64,000 bases of DNA from Nitratireductor sp. XY-223 (GTDB lineage: Bacteria; Pseudomonadota; Alphaproteobacteria; Rhizobiales; Rhizobiaceae), in contig NZ_SPNT01000004.1 in the NCBI RefSeq assembly GCF_004959855.1, forward strand, positions 124,001 to 188,000, read 5' to 3'. The position numbers were made by a program, and so were the translations under genes. Shown here piece by piece: positions 16,757 through 24,922 of this stretch. The first letter of the stretch is position 1; each line of letters opens with the position of its first letter. The notes below the pieces were generated by a model. That model saw only the letters and a program-made list of their open reading frames with translations. It did not search any database and was not told the DNA's origin.

Positions 16757-16791
16757 GCCGCACCACGATCCTCGCCGGGTCGCGGTGCGGC
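16757..16791 (-). repeat. GC-rich hairpin between phnD and phnE1
   Basis: GCCGCACC (16757-16764) pairs with GGTGCGGC (16784-16791), extended by three more pairs after one mismatch. It sits 13 bp after the phnD stop codon and 31 bp before phnE1. No T-run follows. Placed directly behind a binding-protein gene, it resembles structures that protect or attenuate the message so that more binding protein than permease is made; that role is inferred. Confidence 0.55.
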
Positions 16792-16804
16792 TTGTTTCGG
16801 CCGG

Positions 16805-17713
16805 CTAGCTGCCGATCTTCGCCTTACGCGCGGCGATGATGGTCTTGTAGAAGTTTTCGTCGACTTCCGTGAAGCCGCTGTATTCGCCGCCCTGGATGGC
16901 GCCGAAGCACTCGGGATCCTTCTCGGGAAGCGCCATCATGAACGCCTTGAACTTGCCCTTCATGTCCGCGTCCATCGAGGAACGAACGACGATCGGGCCG
17001 TTCGGGATCTGCGGCGACTGCCAGACCTGGACGAGGTCGCCCATGTCGAGAATGCCCTTGTCGACCATTTTGCGCAGGTTGCCGGAGGTGTAGCCGTCCT
17101 CGAACTTGCCGACGCCGGAGGACCAGGTCGTGCCAGCATCGAAATTGCCCTTGACCACTTCGAGAACGAGGTTCTCGTGACCGCCGCCGAAGCCGGTCTC
17201 GCCAAAATACTCATCGATGCTGGTGCCGACGTCGTTGGGAAGCGAGACGCTCGGGACCAGGAAGCCGGAGGTGGAGTCCGGGTCGGCGAAGCCGAGTTTC
17301 TTGCCCTTCATGTCCTCAAGGTTCTTGATGCCTGAGTCCTTGCGGGCCACCATGACGGCGTAGTAGCCGGTCGAACCGTCCGTCTGGATGGTGGTGAGGA
17401 TCGGCTCAACGGCCTTCGGGTCCGCCAGGTAGACCTTGGCATAGCCGGATGCGCCGAGCTCGGCATAGTCGAGCGTTCCGCCGAGCAGGCCCTGGACAAC
17501 GCCGTCATAGTCGGCTGCCGGGAAGAGCGATACCTTCTCGACGCCGATGGCGGCCGGAAGCTGCTCGACCATGCACTGGAAGTTGCGCAGGCGGTCGGCT
17601 TCGTTTTCACCGCCGAGGATACCGATGCGGAATTCCTTCAGATCTTCTGCATGGGCCATGCCGGCGAGCATGGCGGTCAGTGCAACTGCGCCAAGAAGCG
17701 TTTTCTTGAACAT
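16805..17713 (-). CDS. phnD: phosphonate ABC transporter substrate-binding protein PhnD
   Basis: 302 residues with a clear signal peptide (MFKKTLLGAVALTAMLAGMAHA, cut near residue 22). The mature protein starts EDLKEFRIGILGGENEADR, typical of PhnD-type periplasmic proteins, and contains LGASGYAKVY and FADPDSTSGFLVPS, the phosphonate-binding Ser/Thr stretch of the family. It delivers phosphonates to PhnE1/E2/C. It lies between phnC (93-bp gap) and phnE1 (79-bp gap with a hairpin). Confidence 0.93.
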   Translation of the reverse strand: MFKKTLLGAVALTAMLAGMAHAEDLKEFRIGILGGENEADRLRNFQCMVEQLPAAIGVEKVSLFPAADYDGVVQGLLGGTLDYAELGASGYAKVYLADPKAVEPILTTIQTDGSTGYYAVMVARKDSGIKNLEDMKGKKLGFADPDSTSGFLVPSVSLPNDVGTSIDEYFGETGFGGGHENLVLEVVKGNFDAGTTWSSGVGKFEDGYTSGNLRKMVDKGILDMGDLVQVWQSPQIPNGPIVVRSSMDADMKGKFKAFMMALPEKDPECFGAIQGGEYSGFTEVDENFYKTIIAARKAKIGS

Positions 17714-17806
17714 GGGTCTCTCCTGTCTTAATCCCAGTCAAACTCAAAACAGTCTGTGTGGTTGGCCCTTCACGCGGGCAAAACGATCATGGTCCCCGTC
17801 CGGTTC

Positions 17807-18634
17807 TCAGGCTGCCGGTTCAAGGGAATCCAGCGATTCTTCGCGACCGCCATGCGGCTGGCCGAGGCTGGTCGATGTGATTTCTTCCGATAGTTCGTCG
17901 CCGTCGGCGCCGTAGATCATCCGCACCGCGTCCCTGGTCAGCTCATTGGCCGGCCCGTCGAACACGACCTTGCCCGCGGCCATCCCGATGATGCGTTCGC
18001 AATAGGTGCGCGCGGTGTCGAGCGTGTGCAGGTTGGTGACGACCGTGATGCCCTCTTCGCGGTTGATGCTCTTCAGCGAATCCATGACGATCTGTGCGTT
18101 GAGCGGGTCGAGCGAAGCGATCGGCTCGTCGGCCAGCAGCATTTTCGGCCGCTGCATGAGGGCCCGAGCGATGGCGACGCGCTGCTGCTGTCCGCCCGAG
18201 AGCGTGCCGGCACGCTGCAGCGCCGTCCGGGCGATGCCGAGACGCTCCAGCGCCATGATGCCCATGGCCCTTTCCTCGCGCGACCAGGAACCGACAAGGT
18301 TGAGAACCGTCGAACGGTGGTTGAGCCGCCCCAGAAGCACATTGGTCAGGACGTTGAGGCGCGGTACCAGATTGAACTGCTGGAAGATCATGGCGCAGTC
18401 GCGCTGCCAGCAGCGCAGCTCGGCGCCCCTGAGCGAAGAGACCTGCACCTCATTGAAGCGAATCACACCGCCGCTCGGATCGATGAGCCGGTTGAGCATG
18501 CGCAAAAGCGTTGACTTGCCGGCGCCGGAGCGGCCGATGACACCAACCATCTGGCCCTGCGGGATCGTAACGGTGACATTGTCGACCGCCACGAAGTCTC
18601 CGAACCTTCTCGTGACATTCTCAAGCTTCAGCAT
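17807..18634 (-). CDS. phnC: phosphonate ABC transporter ATP-binding protein PhnC
   Basis: 275 residues, start at 18634 with a purine-rich site. Walker A is GRSGAGKST, the signature [15 protein letters not shown], Walker [14 protein letters not shown], and the Q-loop IFQQFNLV; the [19 protein letters not shown] end is characteristic of PhnC. The C-terminus carries an extra acidic Ser-rich tail after [11 protein letters not shown]. It is the first gene of the phnCDE1E2 block; the 210-bp gap before it is long enough for a second phn promoter and holds one TTGTCTA half-site. Confidence 0.93.
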   Translation of the reverse strand: MLKLENVTRRFGDFVAVDNVTVTIPQGQMVGVIGRSGAGKSTLLRMLNRLIDPSGGVIRFNEVQVSSLRGAELRCWQRDCAMIFQQFNLVPRLNVLTNVLLGRLNHRSTVLNLVGSWSREERAMGIMALERLGIARTALQRAGTLSGGQQQRVAIARALMQRPKMLLADEPIASLDPLNAQIVMDSLKSINREEGITVVTNLHTLDTARTYCERIIGMAAGKVVFDGPANELTRDAVRMIYGADGDELSEEITSTSLGQPHGGREESLDSLEPAA

Positions 18635-18751
18635 CGCCAACCCCCGGTCGCGTTCTTGATTGTTCTCAGGGGTTACCGGTAGAGCCTGTCCGTGACCGCA
18701 CAATTACACTTTTGTGTCACGGGTATTACAAAATCCGCAACTTGCTTTTTC

Positions 18752-18771
18752 TTGTCTACAATTGGACTAGT
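18752..18771. promoter_or_regulatory. possible PhnF-type half-site upstream of phnC
   Basis: TTGTCTA at 18752-18758 is identical to the half-site of the inverted repeat between phnF and phnG (24084-24103). The expected partner TAGACAA is not intact here; only GACTAG follows. It lies 118 bp upstream of phnC in the 210-bp gap between the transferase gene and phnC. The remainder of this gap shows no gene. Confidence 0.3.
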
Positions 18772-18844
18772 TCTTTGAAAAAGCACAATAATCCCGCCGA
18801 ACTGATCGGCAGGAACAGAGCTGCTCAAAAACCGGACCCGGTGG

Positions 18845-19462
18845 CTACCAGGCGTATGCGTCCAAAAACTGCTCAGCGGTCAGCGAACGGAAATCCGACA
18901 ACGCGGTATGCAGCCGATCGTGTTCCCAATCCCACCAGGCGAGCGCGTCCATCCGGGCCGCCGTTTCCTCGGAAAAACGTCTGCGGATCGGCTTTGCCGG
19001 CACGCCGGCGACGACGGTATATGGGGCGACGTCTTTCGAAACCACGGCGCCGGCGCCGACCACCGCCCCGTTACCGACGCTGACACCCGGCAGCAGGATC
19101 GCGCCGTGCCCGATCCAAACGTCGTGACCGATCGTGACCCGATTGTCGCGGCGCCATTCGAAGAAGCCCTCCTCATGGGCCTCGCCCTCAAAATAGTCGC
19201 CTGCACGGTAGGTAAAGTGATGCTGCGTGGCGCGCCAGGTCGGATGGTTCGGCGCATTAATGCGGACATGGCTGGCGATGTTGACGAATTTGCCGATCTT
19301 CGCGGCCCAGGCCTCGGTCTCTTGGATGGCGTAGGAATAATCGCCCACCTCGCATTCAACGATGCGGCAGCCTTCGTCGATCTCGGTGTAACGTCCGAGC
19401 GTGCAGTCGCGGACCACGGCCGATTCATGGATCCATGGCTGTTCCGAGAGTTTCTTTTCCAT
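18845..19462 (-). CDS. phosphonate-metabolism hexapeptide-repeat transferase
   Basis: 205 residues of left-handed beta-helix repeats: VGDYSYAIQETE, IGKFVNIASHVRINAPNHP, IGHDVWIGHGAILLPGVSVG, NGAVVGAGAVVSKDVAPYT, and the ending VVAGVPAKPIRRRF found in CatB/LacA-type acyltransferases. This matches the transferase subgroup that sits in C-P lyase operons. Likely role: acetylation of an aminophosphonate or of an operon intermediate, comparable to PhnO, but the substrate is not established. Start ATG overlaps the phnL stop by one base (TGATG). Confidence 0.85.
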   Translation of the reverse strand: MEKKLSEQPWIHESAVVRDCTLGRYTEIDEGCRIVECEVGDYSYAIQETEAWAAKIGKFVNIASHVRINAPNHPTWRATQHHFTYRAGDYFEGEAHEEGFFEWRRDNRVTIGHDVWIGHGAILLPGVSVGNGAVVGAGAVVSKDVAPYTVVAGVPAKPIRRRFSEETAARMDALAWWDWEHDRLHTALSDFRSLTAEQFLDAYAW

Positions 19463-20169
19463 CACGCGGCTTCCTTCGGAGCGCTGAACAGGGACACGTC
19501 GATGATCCGGTCGGCAACCGCCTCGCGCACATCCTGATCGTGGAATATCCCGAGAAGCGCGGTGCCGGCTTCCTTCTTGGCCCGGATAAGGTCGACGACG
19601 ACGGCCCGGTTCGCCGCGTCCAGCGAGGCGGTCGGCTCGTCGAGCAGCAACAGCGGATGATCGGTGATGAAGCCGCGCGCGATGTTCACGCGCTGCTGTT
19701 CGCCGCCGGAAAACGTCGCCGGCGGCAGCGACCACAGACGCTCCGGCAGGTTCAGGCGCGCCAAGAGGGCGCCGGCCCTGTCGCGCGCCTCGTCGTGCGC
19801 AACGCCTTTTGCGAGGAGCGGCTCGGCAACGACATCCACGGCGGCGACACGCGGCACGGTCCGAAGGAACTGGCTGACATAGCCGACAACATCGCGGCGG
19901 ATCGTCAAAATGGCCCTCGGATCGGCGCCGGCGATGTCGACCGTCACATCGTCACAGGTGATCAGCACCTGCCCTGAATCGACGGAATAATTGCCGTAAA
20001 GTATTTTGAGGATTGAGCTTTTTCCGATTCCGGACGGCCCGCCAAGGACTGCGCATTCGCCGGCGGCCACCGAGAAATTGACATTTTCGACAACCGGCAG
20101 GCGGACGCCGTCGCGCAGATGCATGGTGAAGCTCTTGCAGACTTCGGAAACAACAAGCGGTGTGGCCAT
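19462..20169 (-). CDS. phnL: C-P lyase accessory ATPase PhnL
   Basis: 235 residues. Walker A GGPSGIGKSS, signature FSGGEQQRVNIARGF, Walker B LLLLDEPTASLDA. The N-terminal VVSEVCKSFTMHLRDGVRLPVVENVNF is typical of PhnL, an ABC-type ATPase that binds the C-P lyase core rather than a transporter. It follows phnK by 12 bp and couples to the transferase gene. Confidence 0.94.
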   Translation of the reverse strand: MATPLVVSEVCKSFTMHLRDGVRLPVVENVNFSVAAGECAVLGGPSGIGKSSILKILYGNYSVDSGQVLITCDDVTVDIAGADPRAILTIRRDVVGYVSQFLRTVPRVAAVDVVAEPLLAKGVAHDEARDRAGALLARLNLPERLWSLPPATFSGGEQQRVNIARGFITDHPLLLLDEPTASLDAANRAVVVDLIRAKKEAGTALLGIFHDQDVREAVADRIIDVSLFSAPKEAA

Positions 20170-20181
20170 TTTGGAGATCTC

Positions 20182-20958
20182 CTAAACCTGCAAAATCGAA
20201 GACACGAGCAATTGCGTGTAGGGCTCGCGCGGATCGTCGAGCACCCGGTCGGTCAGGCCGTGCTCGATGACATTGCCGTCCTTCATGACCATCATGCGGT
20301 GCGACAGCAGCCGGGCGACGGCCAGATCATGGGTGACGACGATCGCGGCAAGGCCGAGATCGTTGACGAGACCGCGCACAAGGTCGAGGAGACGGGCCTG
20401 GACCGACACGTCGAGGCCGCCGGTCGGCTCGTCCATGAAGACAAGGCGTGGGCCGGTCACCAGGTTGCGGGCGATCTGCAGGCGCTGGCGCATGCCGCCG
20501 GAGAAATTGCGCGGCTGGTCGTCGATGCGGTCCGTATCGATCTCGACGCGGCCCAGCCATTGCGAGGCGGTATCACGGATGTTGCCGTAGTGACGGTCGC
20601 CGATCGCCATCAGCCGTTCGCCGACATTGGCCCCGGCCGACACCGTCATGCGCAGCCCGTCGGCCGGGTTCTGGTGTACGAAGCCCCAGTCGGTTCGCAT
20701 CAGGAAGCGGCGCTCCGCCTCGCCCATGCGGTAGAGATCGCGGAACCGGCCGTCGCGCATGCGGTACTCGACCGTGCCCGAGGTGGGCAACAGACGCGTC
20801 GAAATCGCGTTCAGCAGTGTCGTCTTGCCGGATCCGGATTCGCCGACAACGGCCAGAACCTCGCCGGGCCAAAGCTCGAAGGACACGTCGCGGCATCCGA
20901 CGCGGGCGCCGTAGAACTTCGTCACGGCGTTCACCCGCAGGAGAGGATGATCACTCAT
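20182..20958 (-). CDS. phnK: C-P lyase accessory ATPase PhnK
   Basis: 258 residues from an ATG that overlaps the phnJ stop (ATGA), which fixes the start although the frame stays open far upstream. Walker A GESGSGKTT, signature FSGGMRQRLQIARNL, Walker B RLVFMDEPTGGLDV. PhnK binds the PhnGHIJ core complex and, despite resembling oligopeptide ABC ATPases, is not a transporter subunit. Confidence 0.95.
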   Translation of the reverse strand: MSDHPLLRVNAVTKFYGARVGCRDVSFELWPGEVLAVVGESGSGKTTLLNAISTRLLPTSGTVEYRMRDGRFRDLYRMGEAERRFLMRTDWGFVHQNPADGLRMTVSAGANVGERLMAIGDRHYGNIRDTASQWLGRVEIDTDRIDDQPRNFSGGMRQRLQIARNLVTGPRLVFMDEPTGGLDVSVQARLLDLVRGLVNDLGLAAIVVTHDLAVARLLSHRMMVMKDGNVIEHGLTDRVLDDPREPYTQLLVSSILQV

Positions 20959-21845
20959 TGCGCGGTCTCCGAAGTCTCGGCCGCGAGGTGCCCGACATGG
21001 CCCTCCTCGCGGCGTTTTTCGCAATTGTCGGTATCGGAGCAGACGAACATGCGGCCGCCCTTGTCGTCGAGGACGACCTCGTCCAGATAGACACCCCGGG
21101 CGCCGCAAAGCGCGCACGGTTCCTCGAATTTCTGCACCTCGAACGGGTGATCCTCGAAATCGAGGCTGACGACATCCGTGTAGGGCGGAACGGCATAGAT
21201 GCGCTTCTCGCGACCCGCCCCGAAGAGCTGCAGCGCCTCGGAACGGTGCATTTTCGGATTGTCGAATTTCGGTGTCGGCGACGGGTCCATCACGTAGCGT
21301 CCCTCGACCTTCACCGGATAGGCGTAGGTGGTGGCGATATGGCCGTTCTTGGCGATGTCCTCGTAAAGCTTGACGTGCATGAGACCGTATTCCTCGAGCG
21401 CGTGCATCTTGCGGGTCTCTGTCTCGCGCGGCTCGAGAAAGCGCAGCGGTTCGGGGATCGGCACCTGGTAGACGAGGATCTGGCCCTCGGTCAGCTTTTC
21501 CTCGGGAATGCGGTGACGCGTCTGGATGATCGTCGCCTCGGCCGTCCTGGTGGTCACGGCGACATTCGCCACCTTCTGGAAGAAGGCGCGGATCGAGACC
21601 GCGTTGGTGGTGTCGTCGGCGCCCTGGTCGATCACCTTCAGCGTATCGTCGGGCCCCAGCACCGACGCGGTGACCTGAACACCGCCGGTGCCCCAGCCAT
21701 AGGGCATCGGCATTTCGCGGCTTGCAAACGGCACCTGGTAGCCGGGAATGGCGATGGCTTTCAGGATCGCCCGGCGGATCATGCGCTTGGTCTGCTCGTC
21801 GAGATAGGCGAAATTGTAGGTCGCCAGTTGCGTGTGCGTGTTCAT
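20955..21845 (-). CDS. phnJ: alpha-D-ribose 1-methylphosphonate 5-phosphate C-P lyase PhnJ
   Basis: 296 residues. PhnJ is the radical-SAM-type enzyme that cleaves the C-P bond. The unusual cluster motif is intact: C-x2-C at EEPCALCG, then 21 residues to C in FVCSDTDNC, which also gives the following Cys. The N-terminal YNFAYLDEQTKRMIRRAILKA and GWGTGGVQVT (region of the glycyl-radical Gly) match the family. Starts and stops overlap by ATGA with both phnI and phnK, so the core is translationally coupled. Confidence 0.97.
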   Translation of the reverse strand: MNTHTQLATYNFAYLDEQTKRMIRRAILKAIAIPGYQVPFASREMPMPYGWGTGGVQVTASVLGPDDTLKVIDQGADDTTNAVSIRAFFQKVANVAVTTRTAEATIIQTRHRIPEEKLTEGQILVYQVPIPEPLRFLEPRETETRKMHALEEYGLMHVKLYEDIAKNGHIATTYAYPVKVEGRYVMDPSPTPKFDNPKMHRSEALQLFGAGREKRIYAVPPYTDVVSLDFEDHPFEVQKFEEPCALCGARGVYLDEVVLDDKGGRMFVCSDTDNCEKRREEGHVGHLAAETSETAQ

Positions 21846-22957
21846 TCGGCGGCCTCCAGATTGTCGCCCTGTTGCCCGGTGGCATTCTGGCGTGCCTCGA
21901 ACTCGCCGCGCATGCGGCGCACGAGGTCGAGCTCGGCCTGGAAATCCACGTAATGCGGCAGTTTGAGGTGTTCGACGAAGCCGGTCGCCTGGACATTGTC
22001 CGAATGGGAGATGACGAATTCCTCGTCCTGTGCCGGCGCCGTCAGGTCCTCGCCCAGTTCGGTCGCCCGCAGCGTCCGGTCGACCAGCGACATGGCCATC
22101 GCCTTGCGCTCGCTCTGGCCGAAGACGAGGCCGTAGCCGCGGGTGAATTGCGGCGGCTGCTTGGCCGATCCCTGGAACTGGTTGATCATCTGGCACTCCG
22201 TGACGCGAATGCGCCCCAGGATGACGGCGAAGCCGAGCTCGGGAACGTCGATCTCCACCTCGACCTCGCCAATGCGTATCTCGCCGGCGAAGGGGTGGCT
22301 GCGGGCATAGCCGCGCTGCGTCGAATAGCCGAGCGCCAGCAGGAAGCCCTCATCGCCCCGCGACAGCGCCTGGAGGCGCACGTCGCGGGTCATCGGAAAC
22401 TCCATCGGCTCGCGCGTCAGATCGCCCGTCCGGTGGTCGTCCGGCAACTCGCCGTCGCCTTCGATGAGCCCTTCCTGGTCGAGGATTTCCGATACGCGCG
22501 GCGTGTGGCCGGTCTCGGCCTCGCGGCTCTGCGGCTCGTCCACCGCCCCGTCGCCCATCAGCTCGGGATCGAGCAGGCGGTGCGTATAGTCGAAGGTCGG
22601 CCCCAGGAGCTGTCCGCCCGGCAGGTCCTTGTAGGTTGCCGATATGCGCCGCTCGATCAGCATGTTGCCGGTATCGATCGGATTGGAGTAGCCGAAGCGC
22701 GGCAGCGTCGTGCGGTAGGCCCGCAGCAGGAAAATCGCCTCGATCATGTCGCCGCGCGCCTGCTTGAAGGCCAGCGCGGCCAGTTCCTTGTCGTAGAGCG
22801 ATCCTTCGCTCATGACCCGGTCGACGGCGAGGCCGAGCTGCTCGACGATCTGCTCGATCGTCATGGCCGGAACCGAACGGTCTCCGCGGCGGCGGTCGGC
22901 GAGCAGCTGATGCGCATTGCTGATGGCGGCTTCCCCGCCCTTGACGGCTACATACAT
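21842..22957 (-). CDS. phnI: C-P lyase core subunit PhnI
   Basis: 371 residues. PhnI is the nucleosidase that couples phosphonate to the C1 of ribose using ATP, with PhnGHL. The start MYVAVKGGEAAISNAHQLLADRRRGD and LPRFGYSNPIDTGNMLIERRISATYKDLPGGQLLGP segments (read here in shorter conserved pieces) are the family hallmarks. It starts 3 bp after phnH ends and overlaps phnJ by ATGA. Confidence 0.96.
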   Translation of the reverse strand: MYVAVKGGEAAISNAHQLLADRRRGDRSVPAMTIEQIVEQLGLAVDRVMSEGSLYDKELAALAFKQARGDMIEAIFLLRAYRTTLPRFGYSNPIDTGNMLIERRISATYKDLPGGQLLGPTFDYTHRLLDPELMGDGAVDEPQSREAETGHTPRVSEILDQEGLIEGDGELPDDHRTGDLTREPMEFPMTRDVRLQALSRGDEGFLLALGYSTQRGYARSHPFAGEIRIGEVEVEIDVPELGFAVILGRIRVTECQMINQFQGSAKQPPQFTRGYGLVFGQSERKAMAMSLVDRTLRATELGEDLTAPAQDEEFVISHSDNVQATGFVEHLKLPHYVDFQAELDLVRRMRGEFEARQNATGQQGDNLEAAE

Positions 22958-22960
22958 CCG

Positions 22961-23578
22961 CTAGCTCCCGGTCTCAATCTTGACTGTGCGCGGCAGGCCG
23001 ACAATGCCCTCCGGCGCAGCGAGGATGACGTCAACGCCGCGGGGAAAGCGCGTCCGGTTGCCTGCCCACTGTTCGATGAAGTGGTCCGGCAGGCCCGCCG
23101 GCGCAATCGATGCGGCATCCTTGATCCCCGGGCCCGTGAGACGCAGTTCCGGCCCGCCCTCGAGCGCGCCGATCTGGATGATGAGCGTGGTCGAACGATC
23201 CGGATATTCCTGCGTGCCCTGGGCGAAGCTCTCGAGCGACGGCAATGCGGCGCTGTCGGCGATGACGGCAAAATCGGCATCAAGCATCTGGGGGGTCAGC
23301 GGCGCCGAGGTGTTGAAGGTCAGCCAGCCGGTGACCGCTTCGTTCTGCGAAAGCAGCGGATCCAGCCAGATCTTCGTATCATGATCGAACAGGGTCGCGG
23401 CGATGCTGCCGACGGAGGCAAACAGCGATTCCGGCGGCTTTGTCAGCCCCTCGAACGCCGTCCGCGTTCCGGGGCGTGCCAGTGCGTTCATGACCTGGCG
23501 GAAAACCGCCTGCGCGTTCAATACGGGATCGGCAAAGCCGCCCTGGAACGCGGATGCGTGCGCGGCCCGGGCGGTCAT
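22961..23578 (-). CDS. phnH: C-P lyase core subunit PhnH
   Basis: 205 residues. Typical opening FQGGFADPVLNAQAVFRQVM and later segments DHDTKIWLDP, FAQGTQEYPDRSTTL and GVDVILAAPEGIVGLPRT. PhnH is a PLP-transferase-fold protein without PLP that sits in the PhnGHIJ complex. Its ATG overlaps the phnG TGA by one base. Confidence 0.95.
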   Translation of the reverse strand: MTARAAHASAFQGGFADPVLNAQAVFRQVMNALARPGTRTAFEGLTKPPESLFASVGSIAATLFDHDTKIWLDPLLSQNEAVTGWLTFNTSAPLTPQMLDADFAVIADSAALPSLESFAQGTQEYPDRSTTLIIQIGALEGGPELRLTGPGIKDAASIAPAGLPDHFIEQWAGNRTRFPRGVDVILAAPEGIVGLPRTVKIETGS

Positions 23579-24066
23579 CAGTCTTCCCCCCGTACCATGG
23601 TGAAGAAATCGACCCGGGTCGCGGCGGATTCATCGCGGCGCCTTGCGTCGTCGTCGCCCAGCCTGCGGCGGACGGGCGCGACGAGGCGTTCCTCGACTGT
23701 GGGCCGCGTCGCTTCGTCCTGCCAAAGGGCGTCGAATATCGCCGCATGACGGACCTTGTCCTTGTCGGCGCCCAGCGCATAGGCGTGTCCGATCCGGCCG
23801 GTGGACAGCTTGACGGTCGCCCGCGTCACGGTGGCCTCGCCGAAATTGAAGGGTGCGCCGCCGCCGCCGATGCGCCCGCGCACCATGACCAGCCCGGTCT
23901 CCGGGCCGCGCACTGGGCTGACCTCGGGCCGGTCCGGCCAGGCGTCCCAGGCCTCAGACAGTTCGTCACCTGAAGCGCGCGCCAGGACGGCCATCGCCTG
24001 CTGGCGCGCCGCCTGATCCGGGTCTGACGGTTCCTGATTGCGCAACTGGTCCGTTGCCTCTTTCAT
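23578..24066 (-). CDS. phnG: C-P lyase core subunit PhnG
   Basis: 162 residues. PhnG carries the segments RQQAMAVLARASGDEL, GLVMVRGRIGGGGAPFNFGEATVTRA and GHAYALGADKDKVRHAAIFDALWQ that define the family. It is the first gene of the phn operon, divergent from phnF with 106 bp between start codons; the operator-like repeat lies 18 bp upstream of its start codon, where it would block initiation. Confidence 0.95.
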   Translation of the reverse strand: MKEATDQLRNQEPSDPDQAARQQAMAVLARASGDELSEAWDAWPDRPEVSPVRGPETGLVMVRGRIGGGGAPFNFGEATVTRATVKLSTGRIGHAYALGADKDKVRHAAIFDALWQDEATRPTVEERLVAPVRRRLGDDDARRRDESAATRVDFFTMVRGED

Positions 24067-24083
24067 GTTCCATTTTCCCTTAC

Positions 24084-24110
24084 TTGTCTATTTATCTAGA
24101 CAATTAGACA
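24084..24110. promoter_or_regulatory. candidate PhnF operator between phnG and phnF
   Basis: TTGTCTA (24084-24090) and TAGACAA (24097-24103) form a perfect inverted repeat with 6 bp between arms; a third half-site TAGACA follows at 24105-24110. This is the size and symmetry expected for a GntR-family dimer. Its position in the divergent promoter region suggests autoregulation of phnF and repression of phnG. The match to a half-site before phnC supports, but does not prove, the assignment. Confidence 0.6.
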
Positions 24111-24172
24111 TCTTGGCTTTATGGGTTATAGCGCAAAGATGACCGCTGTGTGACAGGGGACGGAAAATAAAT

Positions 24173-24922
24173 ATGGAATTTGTGGAACGCCGCAGCGGGA
24201 TTTCGCTGTGGCGACAGATCGCCGACCAGATCCGCATTGCGATCAGCAACGGGGAATTCAAGGAAACCAACATGCTGCCGGGCGAGCTGGCGCTCGCCAA
24301 GCGGTTCGAGGTCAACCGACACACCGTGCGCAGCGCCATCGCGTCGCTGGCGCGCGAGGGCGTGGTGCAGGTCGAACAGGGACGCGGCACATTCATCGCC
24401 CGGCACACGCGGCTGCAATATCCGATCGGCCGGCGCACGCGGTTTTCCGCCGGCCTCGCGGGACAGACCCGCACCCTGTCGGGAACCGTAAGGGAAAGCC
24501 GCATTGAGGAAGCACCCGTCAACGTCGCCGACGCCCTGGCGCTTGACGCCGGCGCGCCCGTCTTGCGGCTGGTTCGCGTGTCGATGGCCGACGGGGTGCC
24601 GCTGTCGCGTGCGATCAGCTGGTTCGACGCGGCGCGCTTCCCGGATTTCGCCGAGCGCCTCGAGAAGCAGCGCTCCATAACGGCGGTCCTGAAGTCTTTC
24701 GGCGTCGACGACTATGTCCGCATCTCGACACGCATCTCGGCCCACCACGCGGACCCGCAAACCCTCGAGGATCTCAGGCTCTCGCCCGGGGCGATCGTGC
24801 TGCGGACCGAGGCGATCAACGCCGAGGTCGACGGGCGGCGGGTCGAATACTCGAACACGTATTTTGCAGCCGACCGGATCGAGCTCGACATCGATCACGG
24901 CACGGCCTCAGCCGGGATGTAG
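24173..24922 (+). CDS. phnF: GntR-family phosphonate operon regulator PhnF
   Basis: 249 residues. GntR winged helix at residues 8-75 (LWRQIADQIRIAISNGEF, LPGELALAKRFEVNRHTVRSAI-type core, GRGTFIARH) followed by a UTRA effector-binding domain (residues 90-245). This HutC/PhnF subgroup architecture and the divergent position to phnG identify it as the local regulator of the phn genes. The 3' end overlaps the convergent FAD oxidoreductase gene by 15 bp. Confidence 0.93.
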   Translation: MEFVERRSGISLWRQIADQIRIAISNGEFKETNMLPGELALAKRFEVNRHTVRSAIASLAREGVVQVEQGRGTFIARHTRLQYPIGRRTRFSAGLAGQTRTLSGTVRESRIEEAPVNVADALALDAGAPVLRLVRVSMADGVPLSRAISWFDAARFPDFAERLEKQRSITAVLKSFGVDDYVRISTRISAHHADPQTLEDLRLSPGAIVLRTEAINAEVDGRRVEYSNTYFAADRIELDIDHGTASAGM

